Positions 12,299-64,000 of a stretch of 64,000 nucleotides of DNA are shown piece after piece (within the stretch, counting starts at the first letter, position 1; each line of letters starts with the position of its first letter). The notes under the pieces are model-generated. The model made no database searches, was not told the origin of the DNA, and was given only the letters and a program-made list of their open reading frames with translations. This DNA comes from Branchipolynoe longqiensis (Eukaryota > Annelida > Polychaeta > Phyllodocida > Polynoidae), in contig CM059186.1 in assembly GCA_030323885.1 (NCBI GenBank), positions 146,817,810-146,881,809 of the forward strand. The letters run 5' to 3'. The translations under genes and the position numbers were made by a program.

Positions 12299-13100
12299 TA
12301 CACCACTACGGGCTTAATGCTACAACGTATAATAATTATAAGTATTATAATTATTAATATGCAGAATACATAATGAAATTGTTAATATCATATAACGCCT
12401 ATCAGTGCTGCCACTCTGGATTTTACACACAAAAATGAATCAAATCTTTTTTTTGTAAGTATCAAAATTTTGCACTCATTATGGAGTCACCATGAGAGCA
12501 CACTGTCAGTTGCATGTAGATAGCCTTTATAATATGGTTTCAGATGTGACCAAGACAGAAAACCCCACTGAGAGATAAACAGACAAAGAGCAGAACCAGC
12601 GAAAAAAGCCAATTTCAAACCACGCCACGTCTGGTGTCGTCCAATATCGCCCACATTGCAGTGACTAGCAAGTGCAGTGAGATGTACTCACCTCCACAAG
12701 GTGAAATACTACATACACAGGAAGGATGGAAAGTTGATTGCACCAGGCAACCTAGATAGGCTAATGGTTAGGACACTAGCCCCGGAATGGCAGAAGTGTG
12801 GGTTGGCCCAACACTCCTGCAAAGGGACTAGCAAAGCACATCTCTCAATCTCACAAAATGCTTAATTCTAAGTCTGAAGAGTTTTCAATTAACATATTGG
12901 CATTTTTTTGCAGAAGAAAGTATTACAAGAACTATTTACAGCTGAAAAAAGTATGAAAAAAATATAAGAAGCAGTTTTTCCTTGAAAAAGGTATATATAA
13001 TACTTTCACAAAAGTATAAAAGTGGCAGCACTGACCTACCCCCATTCTACACTCCCACACCCATCCCATATCTCCGTAGCCAGCACTGGACAGAACTGCA
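12299..13100. other. Intergenic sequence with a degenerate tRNA-like patch
   Basis: At 12750-12790 a sequence like AGGCTAATGGTTAGGACACT resembles a tRNA A box but no B box follows. Otherwise nothing was recognised. Confidence 0.35.
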
Positions 13101-13117
13101 CTTCAGTAAAGTAATCA

Positions 13118-13180
13118 GAACACCCGTCCTGATATGACCTTAGATGTTGCCAGGACGTAAAACTCCAATAACCAACCAAC
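13118..13180 (+). mobile_element. SINE (main family) tail fragment
   Basis: ACCCGTCCTGATATGACCTT and AGATGTTGCCAGGACGTAAA match the 3' end of the family. Confidence 0.75.
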
Positions 13181-13955
13181 TAATCAGAACAGCACTCGGA
13201 ATGTGTCTTCCTTCAGTCCATACAGCACTATCACAGACGACCTATTGAAGAAGACAAGGAACACTTTAAATATAGAAATAGTTAGCCATTTTAAATCAAA
13301 ATTACTGAAAATTCAGGTGAAGTCGATTACAACGATCAATCTAATATATTTATTTAAAACAATATGGCAGAAACTCAAGGCGATCCGATTATACACATTT
13401 AACACATCCAAGTAAACAGTTTTGTGGCTCAATGAAGTATCATCCAGGGACCTGAGCCAGGACAATAGATTTCATATGAATCGTTAATAACAAAAATGGT
13501 GTGGAGCTGTCAATATTAATTTAAAATTAAAATTCATTACGAGTGGCAATCTGGGAGTAAAAAGATGCAAAAACAAATACGACAACAATTAATAATAATA
13601 ATAATAATAATATATAGATGATGATGGTGATGATGATGATAATAATAAATAAAGCATATATTAATACGTTATTTTAAAATATTACCATAATGTGCAAAAG
13701 TACAGTAAGTGCAGGGCAACATAAAACATTTATATAGAGTGTGCGACAGACTACAAATTCTGAAAGAGTCTTATTTATGTGCAATTTACTAAATATTAAA
13801 CAAAAAGAATGCACCAACAGTTACATTTCACAATGGCAGATCTCTTCCCTAATCCCATCCCAATTTATTAACTGATTCATGCATTTCCCTTTCCATATTG
13901 ACGTTATTTACTCTGATTTATTAATTAAATACTAGGTGCAAAGTTTGTTGGAGAT
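13181..13955. other. AT-rich intergenic sequence with (AAT)n
   Basis: Contains (AAT)n and (GATGAT)n runs at 13590-13650. No gene was recognised. Confidence 0.5.
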
Positions 13956-13957
13956 TT

Positions 13958-14270
13958 ACATTCTAGCAACATCTAAGGTTATTCAGGAGAAGTACCGACT
14001 TGTGACTGTTTACATTCATTGTGACTGCCCCATTGGAACACGAAGTTGCCAGCACAATGACTCAATCTCATACTCAGTCACAGTGTCCTGATACTGCGCA
14101 AACCAGTTCTTGCCCTATCCTATTAATGCCAAGCACCAGGCTAGGTAGTGGCAAGTATCAATTTTGTACGTCATCGGTTTTACTCAGCCGGTGTTTGAAC
14201 CCATGACCTCCTGCACTGGAATCTGGCCAGCGCTCTTACCGATTCGATCTTTCAATCATACGATCCTGTC
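13958..14270 (-). mobile_element. tRNA-derived SINE (main family)
   Basis: The tail CTAGCAACATCTAAGGTTAT lies at the left, then ACTCAGTCACAGTGTCCTGA and the body. The head ends with TTACCGATTCGATC at the right. This is a diverged copy. Confidence 0.82.
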
Positions 14271-14774
14271 TTAGGAGCAATGCGTCCAAAATCTAGGCTA
14301 AACAATATGTCCTTTGGCATGCACGAATAATTGCATCCAATTTACAGGTTGACTAGAGAAAAGATAGTATTGAATTCTCCCAACATTGCCGAGACGTACT
14401 CTTAAGAATATCAATTAAATAACCCTTTTTGTTTTCTTAAAATTAAAAAATGTAAATGTTATGCATGTTCCACATTGCGTTTGTGAATATTTCATTATCT
14501 TACGGTAAATCATTATTTCATTTGGTTTTGAACAAGGAGCTACAAATATATAGTCGGCGCCAATGTTACTCACAGAGATATGACTGAGAACAAAAATGTA
14601 GTAAGCTAGGATAGTTTAATTACCGTATCGTCTAATTAAATCACCGATGCTACTATATTGTCGGATTACTGGGATGGGTACTATAATGTGAAGTGTGGTA
14701 CTATTACAGCCAGTAGTGATAGATTTGATCTATAATTTAGGATTGTGTGATATATTTGAGAATTTTGTAGAATA
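14271..14774. other. Intergenic sequence, nothing recognised
   Basis: AT-rich, with no supported feature. Confidence 0.4.
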
Positions 14775-14970
14775 CAGTAAAACCTCTCCAACCGACCACC
14801 GCCACAGATCAACTACTCCCCTATATTGATCGCTTTATTTGGGTCCCAAACGATCACCCATACAATGCCAGTGCGATGCTTTTTAAAAAAAACTCCTTAA
14901 ACCGACCACCTCCCTAAAGGAACCATTTAGAGTCGGTCCCGTGGTCGGTCGATTTAGAGAGGTTTTACTG
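14775..14970. mobile_element. pogo-like MITE, copy 2
   Basis: CAGTAAAACCTCTCCAACCG to GATTTAGAGAGGTTTTACTG, flanked by TA. Same orientation as the copy at 8599. Confidence 0.85.
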
Positions 14971-15502
14971 TATACATGCGTCCCATTGCTAACCAAGGGG
15001 GCTGATCGTCACCTGGAGTGAGACGGCAGAACTACATCTTACTAGTGGCGCCCCCTTGCGACTAGTGACTGCCAACAGAGTAAGGGTAGGGGTCAAATTG
15101 ATAACTACGGTTAGCCATCATATTTCGGCCAGTATTACTTTTCTAATTAAATACATCATGTCTTAGATCGGATAAAAAAATTGTTAAAAAGAAGATAAAT
15201 CAGCATGGGAAAAAAAAGAAACATTCCCTCCAATGAAATACTTTGGAGAGGTGAGTAACTACTGTAGGGTCAGGAAGGGGTCAGAGTGGGTAAGAAGGGA
15301 TGTGGTTATTAGTGGACGGAGGTGACTATTAGTGGGACAGCTATTGTTAGGATATGTAGTTTATATATAAGAGTTTGTATAACTCAACACAACAGACATT
15401 AAAGATGCATAGTTCGATGAAGGCATCAAATTTTCTAAACCAAAGAATTTGTATCTAAATTTGATTCTACATATCCAACTTTGATACTGGTGCATGTATT
15501 AA
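14971..15502. other. Intergenic sequence, nothing recognised
   Basis: No gene or repeat was identified. Confidence 0.4.
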
Positions 15503-16230
15503 AGTCGGCCGGTATACCTTGCCGGGAAAATAAACAAACTCGGAATAATTCTAATTTGTGCCACAGGGTGGTGCATGCTTAGTACTGAACTTTTCCACTT
15601 GGTGGTGTAGAGTGACCTATATTCAAGATTGGTCATGTGACAGCTGTTGTTGTGAAAATGGCTGGGTGAGTGGAGAGAAGGGAGAGTATAACTGAGGTAT
15701 TTTCAATTTTATTTAGAGTAGTTCAAACAGGAAATATATTTGCTTTAATGTAAAATATATGTTTGTACAATTATATTTCATAATTCAATGACAAACACAT
15801 ATAGATGAAAAACGTTTTTTTGTTGTTGAATGTAAAAAGGTTTTGGAGTGTATGGGGTTTGAACCCACAAGACCAAACAACTTCAGATTACAAGTTCAAC
15901 ACCCTAACCACTAGGCCACAGATACCACACATAGTTACTTGTCTCAGTTCAGGCTATTTGTGTAGCTGCCAGCTACAGGCCCAGCCTCAGAGCCCCCACC
16001 CAACCCCCAACCCCACCCTGACCTCAGCACTGACCCACTTCTCACCCAGCCTCAGCACCCCGCCCACCCCCCACTGACCTCAGCACTCTCCCTGGCCCAG
16101 TTGAGGTGCAGTGAGTCTACAACTCTCCCCCACATATCTGGTTATATAAACCTAAAAACTAAGCAGAGTTGTGCTTGGAGAGCATTTGTTGGAGTACGGT
16201 TCCCGTCGCCACGAGGTATACCGTGCCACT
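15503..16230. mobile_element. TTAA-flanked inverted-repeat element with nested SINE
   Basis: Left end TTAA-AGTCGGCCGGTATACCT; right end AGGTATACCGTGCCACT-TTAA. The termini are imperfect inverted repeats with intact TTAA on both sides. A tRNA-like SINE (15795-15935) is nested inside, followed by a C-rich CCTCAGCACTGACC stretch. Confidence 0.75.
15795..15935 (-). mobile_element. tRNA-derived SINE, second family, copy 1
   Basis: On the minus strand it reads GTGGCCTAGTGGTTAGGGTG (A box) and TGTGGGTTCAAACCCCATAC (B box), then AAAACCTTTTTACATTCAAC. The identical layout recurs at 24118-24272. The presence of a shared 3' tail argues for a SINE, not a tRNA gene. Confidence 0.8.
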
Positions 16231-16811
16231 TTAAGCATTTGTCGCTGAACAGAAGGGAATAACAATTCATTTAATAGAATATATTACTGCTGCACACTAT
16301 GGTGCCTAGCATTTTGACTTGCGTACAAATATATTTCATAAGCCTTTTAAAATAAAAGTTACTTCAAATCAAATTTTGGTAGATTATAATGATTGCCTCA
16401 TATATTAATCTAAAAAACACAAAAAACTCCTCAAAACCCATCAGATTATGCAACTTTAACCACTCAACTAAACAGGCAAACAAGACCAGAGGAGGAGTGT
16501 AGAGCAGCGTCCCCTCATCCGACTACAAAACTACGCCTCGTAGTGAGGCGTCAAACTATATAATTATAAGCATGGGCACCCCCTCTGGCATACAATGTGG
16601 CTGTATGGCTACATGGGGCTTTATGGCTACATCAGTTAAGGCCAAGTAATGAGAAGTCACTTTGTTGTTGATCTAGGGGGCACTGCATGAGGCACCTCCT
16701 CTGTTTTGAAACTCCACCTACAGCATTACAACGGGAGCCAAGGATCTAACTATTTTCGCATTCACCACTGTTCCTGCACGGACATAGCACACTAGATTAA
16801 CACTCCACAAT
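16231..16811. other. Intergenic sequence, nothing recognised
   Basis: No supported gene. I searched the minus strand here for the missing last exon of GCN2 without success. Confidence 0.4.
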
Positions 16812-17171
16812 CAGGAATGAAAGTGGTCTCCGACAAAAAATGCGGAAATCAAGTCAAGATAATTTATTAAACCTACGGCGAATTTCCGTGAAAACGCAGA
16901 TTTCTTTTTCCCATAGGATTAGCATTGTCAGGGAATTGCGGAAAAATGCCGGAAATCAGGTTTCAACAATCATTGTTGTGAGTATATAATGGCCCATACC
17001 ACTTTCTTATTTGGGTTTTATGTTGAAGTAACATTCCACGTCATATAAGAATGGGAACTAACCAACTGTTGTCATATACATCCTGATTCCATGGCATTGC
17101 GTTTAACGTTAATTGGTAAATATTTTTAAAATCCCGGAAATCCGCGAAATTGCGGAGAACTTTCATTCCTG
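16812..17171. mobile_element. MITE, CAGGGATGAAAG ends, copy 1
   Basis: Ends CAGGAATGAAAGTGGTCTCC and CGGAGAACTTTCATTCCTG. The interior has CATAGGATTAGCATTGTCAG. A second copy is at 34820-35112 and an end fragment at 37915-37949. Confidence 0.82.
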
Positions 17172-17541
17172 TACACTACAACACCTACATTACCTGCTTT
17201 TATTCTTGTTTTCAGACCCATTTCTATACATGGAATAAAATATGAGTGCAGGGCACGTGCTGTGTCATCCACTATTGTAACATTAGGTGCGTTATGCCAA
17301 GTCCATTCCAATCTAAACAAGGTCATTATTACAATACAGAATAGTGATATCTTCAAAATGTGAAGTTTTGTGACAACATTGTAAACATAACGTAATTAAT
17401 GGGAATGAAATGCAGCCATTACGTAACACAAAGCTAAATTAATCCAGAATGTTGACAGCTAGCTAGATATAAACAAATATACTTGTCACGTGTAAATAAT
17501 TTCTTTTAAAAAAAACAACACCAAAAAGAAGTTGCAATTAC
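17172..17541. other. Sequence just downstream of the last GCN2 exon found
   Basis: AT-rich, beginning with the donor GTAATT. No exon was recognised. Confidence 0.4.
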
Positions 17542-62946
<45,405 letters not shown>

Positions 62947-62984
62947 CTGCAGAGTGTGGAAAAGTAAAGCTTGTTTTATGCAAC

Positions 62985-63935
62985 GACGCCTCTAGAGCAC
63001 ATTGATTTTATTTTTAATCATATCATCAGCTATTTGGCATCAAACATATGGTCATTCTGACACATTTATTTGGATGAAACCCGCTGCCGCCACATAAGGT
63101 ACTTTTTTTGTTGTTGTAAATATAGTTTATTCATTCAATAAAGTCTTTTGTCAGCGCCATGGCACTGGTCTTCCAGCCATGTCACAATACAGTTATTTAC
63201 AATATATGTATATTTAGTCTGATATTGTCATCAGCAGCTAGCTCAAATCAGCTGAAATAACAATATTAAACATCCAAAAACTTACATATGGTATAGATTG
63301 ACAATTCACATATAAAAATAGCAGTTACATGTTGTATTCATACACACTTGATACATACATGTGTATTGATTAGACCTTTACATTACGGAGTGGTTAGGTG
63401 CATAGTTTCCTTTCATAGGTTTGTATGCCTACTATGTTGTGAATTGCAAAACTATCATGTTGTTGGAGTTAACATTTTGAGATGGAGTGTTAGTAGAATG
63501 GTTTGTTTATTCTGTTAGATAGAGTGTGGTTAGCTTGTAGGGTTATGCTTAAAAGGTTAATATCTCGGGTGTGTTTTTTGACTACATGAAGTAGTTTGAG
63601 TAAGTAGGTTGTTAGTAATGATGGGATAAACAATGCTTGGAGGATTGTACGTTTCAGTCATTTAGTAGTCTAGTACAGACTTTATTAGTATCTATGTTTA
63701 TACAAAGACCCTATAATACCAAGACGGCTCATTCAGCCTGTACTGTACTCTTTCCAATAAGCAGCAAGGCATCTTTTCTTTTATATGTACTTCCCCACAG
63801 ACAGGATAGCATATACCACAGCCTTTGATGAACCAGTTGTAGACCACTGGTTGGAATGGAAAATATCCCAAACTGCAAATTTGTCCACTCAGAAGGATCG
63901 ATCAGAAGATCAACAGCTTCACAGGTGGGCACGCT
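62985..63935 (+). mobile_element. Short interspersed element interrupted by a retroposon
   Basis: The two halves 62985-63099 (CTCTAGAGCACATTGATTTT to CCACATAAGG) and 63748-63935 (CTCTTTCCAATAAGCAGC to CAGGTGGGCACGCTACGCC) together match 1122-1390. The 3' part ends in a tRNA-like segment (GGGCACGCTACGCCTGAGCT). Confidence 0.85.
63105..63747 (-). mobile_element. Retroposon inserted in the preceding element
   Basis: Reads on the minus strand from AGTACAGGCTGAATGAGCCG to AAACTATATTTACAACAACA and A-rich. It is possibly flanked by GTACT. The 3' 560 bases are inverse to 57195-57754. A further scrap of the 5' end is at 20037-20080 (CAAAGACCCTATAACACTAA). Confidence 0.82.
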
Positions 63936-64000
63936 ACGCCTGAGCTATGTCCCACTCCCTCCCCCAGAGTATGGAAATAACAAAGGGAAATCTAAATACA

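Noticed and set aside
15800..15935. Possible tRNA gene on the minus strand
   Set aside because: A and B boxes are present, but the anticodon arm does not fold convincingly and a second copy shares the flanking 3' tail, so it is a SINE.

Overview
The window is animal nuclear DNA. Genes are split by GT-AG introns, there are several families of tRNA-derived SINEs, LINEs, a tyrosine-recombinase retrotransposon, many short inverted-repeat DNA transposons, and very abundant minisatellites and microsatellites. The SINE and transposon types look like those of a lophotrochozoan marine invertebrate, most likely a mollusc, but nothing in the sequence fixes the species.

The only host protein-coding gene I can support is GCN2 (EIF2AK4), the eIF2-alpha kinase that senses uncharged tRNA. 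It lies on the minus strand. Thirty consecutive exons run from 62946 down to 17542. Every exon has a GT donor and an AG acceptor and all phases agree, giving about 4306 nt of coding sequence (about 1435 residues). In protein order these encode the end of the linker, the pseudokinase, the true kinase with its acidic insert, the HisRS-like domain and most of the C-terminal domain. The 5' exons (RWD domain) lie beyond the right edge. The last few C-terminal residues were not found. The kinase catalytic residues are all present, so the gene looks functional.

From 1 to 17541 there is no recognisable host gene. This stretch holds SINEs, LINE scraps and inverted-repeat elements: a TTAA-flanked group, a TA-flanked pogo-like group and others, plus AT-rich unique sequence. 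The introns of GCN2 hold most of the remaining material: an I/jockey-like LINE (20.1-22.9 kb), a nearly complete DIRS-type element (26.9-31.9 kb), a LINE fragment (33.8-34.2 kb), a degraded PIN-like-domain transposon-like gene (43.9-46.2 kb), about ten SINE copies and numerous MITEs.

The most striking feature is that many introns of this gene carry tandem repeat arrays that begin at, or include, the exon-intron junction. In at least three introns the repeat unit carries a copy of the 5' splice site with adjoining exon sequence (exons ending at 24977, 26053 and 49145). In two more the first unit forms the 3' splice site flank (exons starting at 60320 and 19080). All intronic copies of the main SINE family also lie in the same orientation as the gene.
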